Below, piece by piece: positions 55,674 through 64,000 of a stretch of 64,000 nucleotides of DNA. This stretch comes from Luteimonas saliphila (GTDB taxonomy: Bacteria > Pseudomonadota > Gammaproteobacteria > Xanthomonadales > Xanthomonadaceae). The notes under the pieces were generated by a model. It saw nothing but the letters and a program-made list of their open reading frames with translations. It was not told where the DNA came from and searched no databases. The position numbers were made by a program, and so were the translations under genes. Each line of letters starts with the position of its first letter. The first letter of the stretch is position 1. The DNA lies in NCBI RefSeq assembly GCF_016774335.1, contig NZ_JAETWA010000036.1, positions 139,178 to 203,177 on the forward strand, written 5' to 3'.

Positions 55674-55827
55674 GTCCGAAGTCCCGGGCGTCGGCCCGGA
55701 TACAGGGCGGGAATTCCCGCAGGCCCCGCGGGGTGGCTGTCAGGATCGCGCGCGACCCGGCCGATGGCAATGAGCAAGGTGGCGGGACCGGCCTGCGAAC
55801 CGCCCGGGAACGGATTGTTCGCAGGCG

Positions 55828-56475
55828 CTACAGCGCCCGGTGCACCGCTTCGCCGAAGAACGCGGTGTGGTGCGAACAATCGTTCAGGCGCACGACCTCC
55901 AGACTCTCGAGATCGTCGCCCTCGAGCAGGTTGAGCGTGGTCGGCGCCTGCCGGAAGGTCCACAACCTCGACAGCGGGATGCCCAGCACGTGGCACAACA
56001 GCACGCGGTTGACCGCGTCGTGGGCGACCAGCAACAGCGTATCCTGCGCGCCGAGCCCCTCGACCGACCATTCCAGCGCCTCCCAGGCGCGGCGGAAGAC
56101 CTGCTTGATCGATTCGCCACCCCCGGGCATCAGTACCGTGTCGGGCGCTTCGCGCCAGGCCCGCAGCAGGTCCGGGTCGCGGTCGGCGATCTCGCTCGCC
56201 AGCAACCCTTCCCAGCTGCCGTGCGCGATCTCCATGAATCCCATTTCGGTGGTGAGCATCGGCGCGCGCAGTTCGCCCAGCGCGTACTGCGCGGTGTGGT
56301 AGGCACGGGTCAGCGGCGAACTGACCGCCTTGTCGATGCGCACGTCGCGCAGGCGTTCGCCGAGCAGGCGGGCCTGCTTCTCGCCCACCGGCGACAGCGG
56401 GATGTCTTCCTGGCCCTGGTAACGGCCTTCGGCGTTCCACGACGTCTCGCCATGGCGGGCAAGCAGGATTCTCAT
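55828..56475 (-). CDS. Histidine phosphatase-family protein
   Basis: A 215-residue phosphoglycerate-mutase-like phosphatase. The catalytic motif LLARHGETSWNAEGRYQGQ at the start and the second histidine in LLVAHDAVNRVLLCH are present, along with Glu in EIAHGSWEG. The set is typical of broad-specificity phosphatases such as CobC/PhoE/GpmB-like enzymes; no substrate is assigned. The ATG giving MRILLARHG is chosen over a longer reading since the family begins there. TAGACT at 56536-56531, 56 bp upstream, is a candidate -10. Confidence 0.9.
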   Translation of the reverse strand: MRILLARHGETSWNAEGRYQGQEDIPLSPVGEKQARLLGERLRDVRIDKAVSSPLTRAYHTAQYALGELRAPMLTTEMGFMEIAHGSWEGLLASEIADRDPDLLRAWREAPDTVLMPGGGESIKQVFRRAWEALEWSVEGLGAQDTLLLVAHDAVNRVLLCHVLGIPLSRLWTFRQAPTTLNLLEGDDLESLEVVRLNDCSHHTAFFGEAVHRAL

Positions 56476-56539
56476 GCGGCAGCAGGTTCCGGAGTGGACG
56501 ATGCGCCCGCGGCTCACCGGGGCGGCGCCTAGTCTAAGC

Positions 56540-56567
56540 GATGCGGCGCGCCCGGTGCCGCCGCATC
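56540..56567. repeat. 9-bp-stem hairpin upstream of the histidine phosphatase gene
   Basis: GATGCGGCG and CGCCGCATC with a 10-base loop, in the 120-bp spacer following the S46 peptidase gene. No T-run on the minus strand. It might end the peptidase transcript with help from Rho. Confidence 0.5.
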
Positions 56568-56595
56568 CGCCATGACGGCGCGGCTGCGGCGCCCG

Positions 56596-58767
56596 TCACC
56601 GCTTCGGCGCGACGCCCATCTCCTGCAGCAGTTGCGGCGCCGGCTGCACCTCCTGCATGATCCAGCGCATGTAGCGCTGGTCGACGGAAATCGTGCGGGT
56701 CATGTCGGCGTCGAACACCCAGTTCGAGACCACCGCCTCCCAGTTCATGTCGAACAGCAGCCCGACCAGCCGGCCGCGCGCATCGAGCACCGGCGAACCG
56801 GAGTTACCGCCGGTGACGTCGAGGTCGGAGAGGAAGTTCACCGGCACCGTGCGCAGGCGGCGGTCCGCTAGGCCGCCGTGGCGCTTCGCGGCGATCGCGT
56901 CGAGCAGCGGCTGCGGGGCATCGAACGGCGCTTCGCCGGTGGCCTTCGCCGCGACCTCCTCGAGCCGGGTGAACGGCTGCTGCACGGTCCCGTCGAGCTT
57001 GGTGTAGGGCTTGACGTTGCCGAAGGTGATGCGCAGCGACGAATTCGCATCCGGATAGACGAACCCGCCCTGGCTCCTGCGATAGTCCGCGACCGCCTGC
57101 AGGTAGCTGGCGCGTGCGATCAGCCGCTCGCCGGCGCGGGCCTTGCCCTGCTGCTCGAGTTCCAGCAGCGTGGGCATGATCGCGACCGCGTAACGGATCG
57201 CCGGGTCGCGGCTCGATTCGAAGGCCTTGCGGTCGGCCTGCAGCCAGCCCATACGCGTGTCGGTGTCGCCGATGTCCGTCTTCGCCAACGCGTCTAGCGC
57301 CCGGTCGATCGCCGCGGCGTCGTGGCCGCCCAGCCACTTGTCGAGCGCCGGCAGCCGCTGCGCCTCGGGCAGCCCGACGTACTCGTTCAGCCAGTAACGC
57401 TGCAGTTCGCGGTCCATCGAAGCGACATAGCGCTTCTCCATCTGCCGCTGTCCACCTTCGATCGTGGGCAGGTCGCGATCCTGGTAGCCCTGTTCGCGCT
57501 CGGCATCCGGCTTTTCGCGCTCGATCGCGAGACGGTACAACGTGGTCGCGGCGGAGATCGCACCGGTGTTGTGGAGCATGCGCAGGACCAGGTCGCGTTC
57601 GCGTGTCGCGCGCTCTTCCGCGTCCAGGGCCACGAGCCGCTCGTGCGCGGCGATCGGGGCCGCGCCCTCGTCGCCGCGCGTACGCAGCCACGCCAGGACG
57701 GCGGCTTCCTCGGAGCGCTTGGCGTCGGCCGCGCCGGTGCGCTCGAAGCCGCTGAGCTGACCCTCGTAGTTCTTCATCACGTTTTCCCAACCGCGCAAGG
57801 TGCTGGCGTAGTTCACCTCGATGCCCGGATCGGCCTTGCCGCGCGCGTCGACCAGCGCCGTCAGCGCCCGGTAGTGGCGAACGAGGGTCGGATAGGTCCA
57901 CTGCTCGGTCTCCTCGAACTCGCCGGCGAGCGCGTAGCGGCTGGTGCGTCCCGGATAGCCGGCCACCATCACGAAGTCGCCGGCCTGCAGCGGACGATCG
58001 GCGATCTTCAACCACTGCTTCGGCCGGTACGGCACGTTGTCGACGGAAAAGGCGGCCGGCTTGCCGTCGCGACCGACGTAGGCGCGATAGAACGCGAAAT
58101 CCCCCGTGTGGCGCGGCCACATCCAGTTGTCGACCTCGCCGCCGTAGTTGCCTACGCTGCCGGGCGGCGCGTAGGCCAGGCGCACGTCCCGGATCTCCAG
58201 GTTGCGGAACAGCCGGTAGGTATTGCCGCCGAGGAAACTGTACAGCCTGCACCGGAAGCCCGGCTCCGCCTCGCACTCGGCGACCAGCTGTTTCTCGATC
58301 GCATCCAGCGCCTGGGTCCGTCCCAGCGGATCGGCCGCCGCGGCGATCGCCGCCTGCACGCGTTCGGTCACGTCGGTGATCGCATCGAGCGCGTAGATGC
58401 GGGCGTTCGGGCCGGCGGTGATCTCGTCGGCGTGCGTGGCGGCGTTGAAGCCGTCGCGCATGAGGTTCTTCTCCGGCGTCGAGTTCAGCTGGATGGCGCC
58501 ATAGGCGCAGTGGTGGTTGGTCACCACCAGCCCCTGCGGGGACACGAAGCTCGCGGTGCAGCCGCCCAGCGACACCACCGCGCCGAGCGGATCGCCGGTG
58601 AGGTCGGCGAGCTGGGCGGGATCCAGCTTCAGCCCCGCCTTCTTCAGCGGCGCGGCAATCTCGGGCAACTGCTGCGGCACCCACATGCCCTCGGCGGCGT
58701 GGGCGTGCGACAGGCCGGCAGCGGCGATGGCGGGCAGGGCGACGGCGAGGCGACGAAGGCTGGACAT
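56596..58767 (-). CDS. S46-family dipeptidyl-peptidase (DPP7/DPP11-like)
   Basis: A 723-residue exported serine peptidase. After a signal peptide (ending SHAHA) come the catalytic His86 in TNHHCAYGAI, a long alpha-helical cap domain, and the nucleophile Ser656 in GGNSGSP. S46 enzymes release dipeptides from the N-termini of peptides in the periplasm or at the outer membrane. In P. gingivalis DPP7 and DPP11 residue 673 (Gly or Arg) fixes hydrophobic versus acidic preference; the equivalent here, by position after the Ser, is Met674 (FDMNWEAVVS). The Asp of the triad was not pinned down. Typical length for the family. Confidence 0.9.
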   Translation of the reverse strand: MSSLRRLAVALPAIAAAGLSHAHAAEGMWVPQQLPEIAAPLKKAGLKLDPAQLADLTGDPLGAVVSLGGCTASFVSPQGLVVTNHHCAYGAIQLNSTPEKNLMRDGFNAATHADEITAGPNARIYALDAITDVTERVQAAIAAAADPLGRTQALDAIEKQLVAECEAEPGFRCRLYSFLGGNTYRLFRNLEIRDVRLAYAPPGSVGNYGGEVDNWMWPRHTGDFAFYRAYVGRDGKPAAFSVDNVPYRPKQWLKIADRPLQAGDFVMVAGYPGRTSRYALAGEFEETEQWTYPTLVRHYRALTALVDARGKADPGIEVNYASTLRGWENVMKNYEGQLSGFERTGAADAKRSEEAAVLAWLRTRGDEGAAPIAAHERLVALDAEERATRERDLVLRMLHNTGAISAATTLYRLAIEREKPDAEREQGYQDRDLPTIEGGQRQMEKRYVASMDRELQRYWLNEYVGLPEAQRLPALDKWLGGHDAAAIDRALDALAKTDIGDTDTRMGWLQADRKAFESSRDPAIRYAVAIMPTLLELEQQGKARAGERLIARASYLQAVADYRRSQGGFVYPDANSSLRITFGNVKPYTKLDGTVQQPFTRLEEVAAKATGEAPFDAPQPLLDAIAAKRHGGLADRRLRTVPVNFLSDLDVTGGNSGSPVLDARGRLVGLLFDMNWEAVVSNWVFDADMTRTISVDQRYMRWIMQEVQPAPQLLQEMGVAPKR

Positions 58768-58795
58768 GGGCGGACCCGGGAGGCAGGAAAGGGGC

Positions 58796-58801
58796 AGTCT
58801 A
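58796..58801 (-). promoter_or_regulatory. Candidate -10 (TAGACT) of the S46 peptidase gene
   Basis: TAGACT on the minus strand, 28 bp before the ATG, a normal distance. It is the same hexamer found before lpxH, the Ada-AlkA gene and the histidine phosphatase gene. Confidence 0.5.
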
Positions 58802-58882
58802 GCCACTCGCGTGGTCGCCGAGCCATGACGATGGTCATGGCCGGGCGCCGCGACCACGGAAATGGCGCGAAGGTCCCGGGCG

Positions 58883-58888
58883 TATAAT
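58883..58888 (+). promoter_or_regulatory. Candidate -10 (TATAAT) of tdh
   Basis: Perfect TATAAT, 35 bp before the first tdh ATG, in the 156-bp divergent spacer from the S46 peptidase gene. The -35 region is poor (no TTGACA-like hexamer at 16-18 bp), so an activator may be needed. Confidence 0.6.
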
Positions 58889-58923
58889 TCGCAACCTGTC
58901 TTCCACGAGGCGACGCTCATCCC

Positions 58924-59958
58924 ATGGGCCGAATGATGAAGGCGCTGGTCAAGCGCGAAGCCGGCAAGGGCATCTGGATGGAGCAGGTGCCGGTGCCCTC
59001 GCCCGGCCCCAACGAGGTGCTGATCAAGCTCGAGAAGACCGCGATCTGCGGCACCGACCTGCACATCTACCTTTGGGACGAATGGAGTCAGCGCACCATC
59101 AGGCCGGGACTGGTCATCGGCCACGAATTCGTCGGCCGCATCGCCGAGCTCGGCCCCGGCGTCGGCGGCTACACCATCGGCCAGCGCGTCTCCGCCGAGG
59201 GTCACATCGTCTGTGGACACTGCCGCAACTGCCGTGCCGGCAAGCAGCACCTGTGCCCGAACACCGTGGGCATCGGCGTGAACCGCGATGGCGCCTTCGC
59301 CGAATACATCGTCATGCCGGCCAGCAACCTGTGGCCGATCCCCGACCAGATCCCGAGTGAACTCGCCGCGTTCTTCGATCCCTACGGCAATGCAGCGCAC
59401 TGCGCGCTGGAGTTCGACGTGGTGGGCGAGGACGTGCTGATCACCGGCGCCGGCCCGATCGGGGTGATGGCCGCCGGCATCTGCAAGCACATCGGCGCGC
59501 GCAACGTGGTGGTCACCGACGTCAACGACTACCGGCTCAAGCTCGCCGCCGACATGGGCGCCACGCGCGTGGTCAACGTCGCCGATGCCTCGCTCAAGGA
59601 CGTCATGGCCGACCTGCACCTGGAAGGCTTCGACGTGGGCCTGGAGATGAGCGGCAACCCGCGCGCCTTCAACGACATGCTCGACTGCATGTACCACGGC
59701 GGCAAGGTCGCCCTGCTCGGCATCCTGCCCAAGGGCGCGGGCGTCGACTGGGACCGCATCATCTTCAAGGGCCTCACCGTGCAGGGCATCTACGGTCGCC
59801 GCATGTACGAGACCTGGTACAAGATGACGCAGCTGGTGCTGTCGGGTTTCCCGCTGGGCAAGGTCCTGAGCCACCAGCTCGACGCGGACGAGTTCCAGAA
59901 GGGCTTCGACCTGATGGAGTCCGGCAAGTCGGGCAAGGTCGTGCTCGACTGGCGTTGA
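58924..59958 (+). CDS. tdh: L-threonine 3-dehydrogenase
   Basis: A 344-residue zinc-dependent NAD+ enzyme oxidising L-threonine to 2-amino-3-ketobutyrate. The catalytic zinc Cys is in [17 protein letters not shown], the structural-zinc cysteines in [15 protein letters not shown], and the NAD loop is [11 protein letters not shown]. Other Tdh proteins begin at [14 protein letters not shown], so the ATG at 58936 would be family-normal; the first ATG adds four residues. kbl follows, but the two are separated by about 1.1 kb containing a broken metallopeptidase gene. Confidence 0.97.
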   Translation: MGRMMKALVKREAGKGIWMEQVPVPSPGPNEVLIKLEKTAICGTDLHIYLWDEWSQRTIRPGLVIGHEFVGRIAELGPGVGGYTIGQRVSAEGHIVCGHCRNCRAGKQHLCPNTVGIGVNRDGAFAEYIVMPASNLWPIPDQIPSELAAFFDPYGNAAHCALEFDVVGEDVLITGAGPIGVMAAGICKHIGARNVVVTDVNDYRLKLAADMGATRVVNVADASLKDVMADLHLEGFDVGLEMSGNPRAFNDMLDCMYHGGKVALLGILPKGAGVDWDRIIFKGLTVQGIYGRRMYETWYKMTQLVLSGFPLGKVLSHQLDADEFQKGFDLMESGKSGKVVLDWR

Positions 59959-60112
59959 GTGGCCGGTGCGTGCGGCGTCCTCACCGGACACGCCCATCGT
60001 GGTGACGTATGGCACGTCCGACGACGTGCCGCGCCGCCCCAGACTCGCCTTTCCGGCTTTTCACAGAAGGTGGCGAACGGGGTACGGACGGGCAATCGCC
60101 GGTTGTCTCGTC

Positions 60113-61050
60113 ATGGCTGGCCTCGCGGCGGCGCTACCCACCGCATTCGCCACGGGCGCGCAGGGACCCGGACGTGGCCGAGCCGCCGGCGGCGGTCTGC
60201 GTGATGGCTGCGCATGGACTGGCCTACGCCGATTCGCGGGAGGACGCCCGCTTGGCTGCGCAGGCACTGGATGCCGCTGCCACCCGGTTCGAGCACGTCT
60301 TCGGACGAAGTCTTGCGCCCGGCCTTCTGGTCCTGAGCTCGACGTTCAGCGGCGAGCAAAGCGATTCGCGCAGACCCATGGTCTGGGTTTCGCCCAGAGC
60401 TGGCTTTCGCCGGCCGACAAGCGCGCCCAGGTCGAGACGGTCATGCGTCGCGCCATGCCCGATGCGGACGCGGACAGGATCGAGGGGATCGTCTCGCAGG
60501 TCGAAACCCAGCACATCGACATCCTGCGACACGAACTCGGCCATGCGCAGTACCGCGCCGCGTTCTGGCCACACGCGCAACAGTCGGCAGACGAATACGG
60601 CACGCCTGCCCGGACTGGCTGGACGAGGCCTCGGCCGTGTTGATGGAAGACACTCCGGGGCGCACGGCGCGCGAACGCCACTTCTTCGGCGCCTGGCGTC
60701 AAGCATCCGCGGCGATCCGTCCGCTCGCCGAGTTCCTGACCATGGCCCACCCCGTGAATGCGCAGAAGCGCGCGCTGCTGCAGGCCCAGGCGGGAACCCG
60801 GTCGGTTTCCGGTGTGCAGGTGATGACGGCGAGTGGCTCCGATGCGCCGGCGGTCGGCATGTTCTATTCGCAATCGCTGCTGCTTGCGGATTTCCTGATC
60901 GATGCCAGCCACGATCCGCACGTCCTGGGCACGATCAGCGCCGCAGTGGCCAGCGGCGTCGATTTCACCGACTGGCTGGCCGACGCCGGCCCGCAGCACG
61001 GGCTGCCGACCGACATGACCGCCTTGCAGGCGGCGTGGGAGGCCTGGTGA
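60113..61050 (+). pseudogene. Exported zinc metallopeptidase, broken by three frameshifts
   Basis: Three + strand frames together read as one exported protein of about 310 residues. A signal peptide (MAGLAAALPTAFATG) is in one frame; then text around VCVMAAHGLAYADSREDARL and FEHVFGRSLAPGLLVLS is in a second; then AQTHGLGFAQSWLSPADKR and the zinc motif HELGH (near 60528-60542) return to the first; then PDWLDEASAVLMED, with the likely Glu ligand, and the rest to the stop at 61050 are in the third. The breaks are near 60150-60180, 60350-60365 and 60595-60610. Three shifts in 0.5 kb point to a real pseudogene unless the sequence here is poor. It lies between tdh and kbl. Confidence 0.75.
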
Positions 61051-61086
61051 GACGCGCGCCGCGCAGCCGTGTCCGAGCGGGCCGGG

Positions 61087-61092
61087 TAAAAT
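61087..61092 (+). promoter_or_regulatory. Candidate -10 (TAAAAT) of kbl
   Basis: TAAAAT 28 bp before the kbl ATG. Its presence suggests kbl has its own promoter, as expected if the gene between it and tdh is dead. No clear -35. Confidence 0.5.
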
Positions 61093-61120
61093 GCACCACC
61101 CGCCTTCCGGATCGCGTCGC

Positions 61121-62314
61121 ATGTCCCTGACCGAACGCTACGCCAACACCCTCGACGAGATCCGCGACGCCGGGCTGTTCAAGTCCGAGCGCGTGATCAC
61201 CGGCCCGCAATCCGCCGAGGTCACGCTGGAGGACGGCCGGACCGTACTGAACTTCTGCGCCAACAATTATCTGGGCCTGGCCGACCACCCGGACATCATC
61301 GCCGCCGCCAAGGACGCGCTCGATACGCACGGCTTCGGCATGGCCTCGGTGCGCTTCATCTGCGGCACCCAGGATCTGCACAAGCAGCTCGAGCGCACGA
61401 TCGCGTCGTTCTTCGGCAAGCAGGACACGATCCTCTATGCGGCCTGCTTCGATGCCAACGGCGGCCTGTTCGAACCGCTGCTGGACGAGAACGACGCGAT
61501 CATCTCGGATGCGCTCAACCACGCCTCGATCATCGACGGCGTGCGCCTGTGCAAGGCAAGGCGCTTCCGCTACGCCAACTGCGACACGACCGATCTCGAG
61601 AAGCAGCTGCAAGCCGCGGATGCCGCGGGTTGCCGCACGAAACTGATCACCACCGACGGCGTGTTCTCGATGGACGGCTTCATCGCGCCGCTGGACGAGA
61701 TCGTGGCGCTCGCCTCGAAATACGGCGCCCTGGTGCACATCGACGAATGCCACGCCACCGGCTTCCTCGGCGCCACCGGGCGGGGTTCGGCCGAGGTCAA
61801 GGGCGTGCTCGACCGCATCGACATCATCACCGGCACGCTGGGCAAGGCGATGGGCGGCGCACTGGGCGGCTTCACCACGGCCAGCGCGGAGGTGGTCGAA
61901 CTGCTGCGTCAGCGCTCGCGGCCTTATCTGTTCTCCAACTCGCTGCCGCCGCACGTGGTCGCTGCCGGCACCACCGCGTTCGAGATGCTCGATGCGGCGG
62001 GCGACCTGCGCGAGCGACTCGCCGCGAATACCACGTATTTTCGCGAGAAGATGACTGCAGCAGGCTTCGACATCAGGCCCGGCACGCATCCGATCTGCCC
62101 GGTGATGCTGTACGACGCGCCGTTGACGCAGCGTTTCGCGCAGCGGCTGCTGGAAGAAGGCATCTACGCGATCGGCTTCTTCTTCCCGGTGGTGCCGAAA
62201 GACCAGGCGCGCATCCGCACGCAGATTTCCGCCGCCCACACGCGCGCGCAACTCGACCGCGCGATCGACGCGTTCACGCGCATCGGTCGCGAGCTGGGTG
62301 TGCTGGAGGGCTGA
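61121..62314 (+). CDS. kbl: 2-amino-3-ketobutyrate CoA ligase
   Basis: A 397-residue PLP enzyme cleaving 2-amino-3-ketobutyrate with CoA to glycine and acetyl-CoA, completing threonine degradation begun by Tdh. The alpha-oxoamine synthase signature is clear: [46 protein letters not shown], and the PLP Lys in [13 protein letters not shown]. The length (398 in E. coli) supports the ATG giving MSLTERY. Confidence 0.97.
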   Translation: MSLTERYANTLDEIRDAGLFKSERVITGPQSAEVTLEDGRTVLNFCANNYLGLADHPDIIAAAKDALDTHGFGMASVRFICGTQDLHKQLERTIASFFGKQDTILYAACFDANGGLFEPLLDENDAIISDALNHASIIDGVRLCKARRFRYANCDTTDLEKQLQAADAAGCRTKLITTDGVFSMDGFIAPLDEIVALASKYGALVHIDECHATGFLGATGRGSAEVKGVLDRIDIITGTLGKAMGGALGGFTTASAEVVELLRQRSRPYLFSNSLPPHVVAAGTTAFEMLDAAGDLRERLAANTTYFREKMTAAGFDIRPGTHPICPVMLYDAPLTQRFAQRLLEEGIYAIGFFFPVVPKDQARIRTQISAAHTRAQLDRAIDAFTRIGRELGVLEG

Positions 62315-62356
62315 AACCGGGGGTCGGGACGTGGGCTCACCCCCTCCCTGCGCCGC

Positions 62357-62848
62357 TTACTGCTCCGGCGTCTCGACCGGCGACGGCGCCGCGGCAGCGT
62401 CCGGGGCGACATTGGGAGCGGCGCGGCGCCCGGCGCTGTAGCCGTTGGCCTGCAACCAGGCATCGAAATCGTCGGCCGTCATGCGCTTACCGTTCTGGGT
62501 CATGTTGAACCGGTACGGCGTGTTGTCGTGTTCGGTTTTCTTGACGTAGCCGGCCGCCCCGGGCGCGATCACCGCCCCGGTGGCGGGCACCGCGACTGCA
62601 ACGCTGCAACCCTCGACACGCAGGCGCCACAGTACGTTGTCGACGGACTGCGATTCGTCGAGATCCGGTGCCAGGACCCCACGCTGCGATCCAAGCTGCG
62701 GATTCACGGTCGCGAATCCGGCCGCCACAGGCAACAACACCGTCGGCCGCACCGCGAGCGGCTGCGGCAGGGCGGTGCCCTGGCACTGGGTGGAGGCATG
62801 CGCGGTCAGGGCACCCATCGACAACAACAGAATCGCAACTGCGCGCAT
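62357..62848 (-). CDS. Hypothetical exported protein
   Basis: A 163-residue exported protein I do not recognise. The signal peptide (MRAVAILLLSMGALTAHAS) is followed by a beta-rich domain (VRPTVLLPVAAGFATVNPQL, then NVLWRLRVEGCSVAVAVPATG) and a short helical end (TADDFDAWLQANGYSAG) with a Pro/Ala tail. Two cysteines could form a disulphide. A strong AGGGAG ribosome site and a TACACT -10 candidate (62885-62880) support it as a real, expressed gene. Confidence 0.72.
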   Translation of the reverse strand: MRAVAILLLSMGALTAHASTQCQGTALPQPLAVRPTVLLPVAAGFATVNPQLGSQRGVLAPDLDESQSVDNVLWRLRVEGCSVAVAVPATGAVIAPGAAGYVKKTEHDNTPYRFNMTQNGKRMTADDFDAWLQANGYSAGRRAAPNVAPDAAAAPSPVETPEQ

Positions 62849-62961
62849 GCGCCTCACTCCCTCGCCTTGATTGCGGCGGAGTGTAGCAGCGCGGTCGATG
62901 CAGGCAAGCATCTGCGCGTCGCGCAGCGCGACGCCTGGCCCCACAGGCGCGCAGGCAGGCA

Positions 62962-62995
62962 CAAAAAAAGGAAGCCCGGCATAGGCCGGGCTTCC
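62962..62995 (-). terminator. Rho-independent terminator of ompA
   Basis: Stem GGAAGCCCGGC / GCCGGGCTTCC (62970-62980 and 62985-62995) with a 4-base loop; read on the minus strand it is followed by seven Us (complement of the A-run at 62963-62969). It lies 24 bp after the ompA stop. Confidence 0.93.
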
Positions 62996-63019
62996 TCGTC
63001 AGCGATTGCAACGCCAGGA

Positions 63020-64000
63020 TCAGTTCTGGACGTTGAGCTCGGTACGGCGGTTGACCTCGCTCTTGCAGCCCGGCAGCGTCTGCGCCGTCGGCTCCAGCGG
63101 ACGGCTCTCGCCGTAACCCACAGGACCCATCAGGCGACCGGCGTCGATGCCGTTGCTGGTCAGGTAGTCGTACACCGCCGACGCACGGCGCTCGGACAGG
63201 CTCTGGTTGTAGGCGTCCGAACCGCACAGGTCGGTATGGCCCGCCACTTCGACCCGCAGCTCCGGGTAACGACGCAGGATCTCGACCGCCTCGTTCAGGA
63301 TCGCCACCGCGTCAGGACGCAGCGTCGAACGGTCGAAGTCGAAGTTCACACCGTTCAGGTCGATCGTGATCGGGGCCGGCGGCGGCGGCGGGGCCGGCTC
63401 GGACGGCGGCGGCGGCGGCGGCGGGGCCACCGGCCGGGTCGGCTCCGGTCCCAGCGGGATCAACACGCCGATCGACGCGATCACATCGCCGAAGAAGCTC
63501 TCTTCCTGCTGGTGCGGATACCCCGACGAGTCCACGCCGGACTCGGCCGCATAGCTCGAGTCGTCGAAGTCGGCGCGATAAGCCAGTTCGGCACGGACCG
63601 CGACGCGACGGCTGAAGTCGCCCTGCAGACCCACGCCCACCTTGGCAGCCAGATTGCCGTCCTCACGCTGCAGCGGGGACTCCGTGCCGGTCAGAGCGGC
63701 GTATTCCTCTTCCGAGCGCTGGTAACCCAGCCCGAACAGGACATAGGGCGCCCAGTTGCGCTCGTCGGAAATGAAGTGACGGCGCAGGTCCAGCGAGATG
63801 CCGTACTGGCTCCACAGCAGGTCGCTGTTGTGGTTGAAACTCGGATTCTGGTAGTTCAGTGCGCCTTCCACCGACCAGGTCGGGCTGATGAACTTGCCCA
63901 GTCCCAGGCCCAGCGCGTAAGCGTCATCGGTACGACGGTCGGTGTCCTGCAGGTTGTAGCCGGCCGAGCCACTGATATACCAGCGGTCGTCGAATTCCTG
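63020..64000 (-). CDS. OmpA-family outer-membrane protein, N-terminus outside window
   Basis: The C-terminal 326 residues of an OmpA-type porin; the gene runs past the right edge. An eight-strand barrel is visible (YISGSAGYNLQD, then PYVLFGLGYQR and RRVAVRAELAYRADF), then a Pro-rich hinge with two long proline runs, and the OmpA peptidoglycan-binding domain: ITIDLNGVNFDFDRSTLRPD, VEVAGHTDLCGSDAYNQSLSERRA and CKSEVNRRTEL, with the conserved Asp/Arg that hold diaminopimelate. It anchors the outer membrane to peptidoglycan. A strong terminator ends the transcript. Confidence 0.93.
   Translation of the reverse strand, partial: QEFDDRWYISGSAGYNLQDTDRRTDDAYALGLGLGKFISPTWSVEGALNYQNPSFNHNSDLLWSQYGISLDLRRHFISDERNWAPYVLFGLGYQRSEEEYAALTGTESPLQREDGNLAAKVGVGLQGDFSRRVAVRAELAYRADFDDSSYAAESGVDSSGYPHQQEESFFGDVIASIGVLIPLGPEPTRPVAPPPPPPPSEPAPPPPPAPITIDLNGVNFDFDRSTLRPDAVAILNEAVEILRRYPELRVEVAGHTDLCGSDAYNQSLSERRASAVYDYLTSNGIDAGRLMGPVGYGESRPLEPTAQTLPGCKSEVNRRTELNVQN

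Overview
This is a very GC-rich, densely packed chromosomal segment with no rRNA, tRNA, CRISPR array, insertion sequence or prophage that I can see. The gene set (HutU/HutF/HutI, UbiM-type hydroxylase, LpxH, Zur, GltX, PurF, FolC plus SPOR protein, Tdh/Kbl, S46 dipeptidyl-peptidase, ribosomal protein THX, OmpA) and the coding style point to a gammaproteobacterium of the Xanthomonadaceae/Lysobacteraceae, probably close to Lysobacter or Luteimonas. That placement is inference; no marker RNA is present.

Layout. 1-9 kb: the end of an aldo/keto reductase, an ATP/ADP-carrier-like MFS protein, a probable operon of EamA exporter, cyclase-family hydrolase and secreted amidohydrolase with a divergent LysR regulator, a second EamA exporter, and a sigma factor with a membrane partner. 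9-17 kb: a DUF4019 protein, a LemA/DUF2207 pair, then soxR facing a quinone oxidoreductase and an ABC exporter across a clear SoxR box, and a COG3904-type lipoprotein. 17-28 kb: small accessory genes (DUF1697, DUF1428, GFA, MATE, PHB-depolymerase-like, SRPBCC, DUF1801), a Sel1-repeat gene broken by a frameshift, and an AAA ATPase. 28-42 kb: histidine degradation (hutU, hutF, hutI, with hutH absent from the window) interleaved with a TetR regulator, an Lnt-like acyltransferase, a nucleotide pyrophosphatase-like lipoprotein, alkylation repair (Ada-AlkA fusion plus ogt), ubiM and a dipeptidase. 42-50 kb: a zinc-uptake locus (MerC-like protein and a TonB receptor with His/Asp-rich loops sharing a Zur box, with zur itself 3 kb further on) and a marR-MFS-cupin operon. 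48-64 kb: housekeeping genes gltX, lpxH, a DUF455 gene, purF, a SPOR protein, folC, a histidine phosphatase, an S46 peptidase, tdh, a metallopeptidase pseudogene, kbl and ompA (partial).

The best regulatory signals are a SoxR-type promoter (12648-12678), a Zur box (42845-42861), a 19-bp palindrome at the tetR start (30675-30693), a 14-bp palindrome at the marR start (45355-45368), and a long inverted repeat (50870-51003) whose two arms supply the stop codons of the convergent genes lpxH and the DUF455 gene. I found no gene cluster that clearly amounts to a new defence or biosynthetic system. The most promising leads are the SoxR-linked exporter, the cyclase/amidohydrolase/exporter operon, the TetR-linked extra Lnt, and a small secreted protein resembling a TonB plug.
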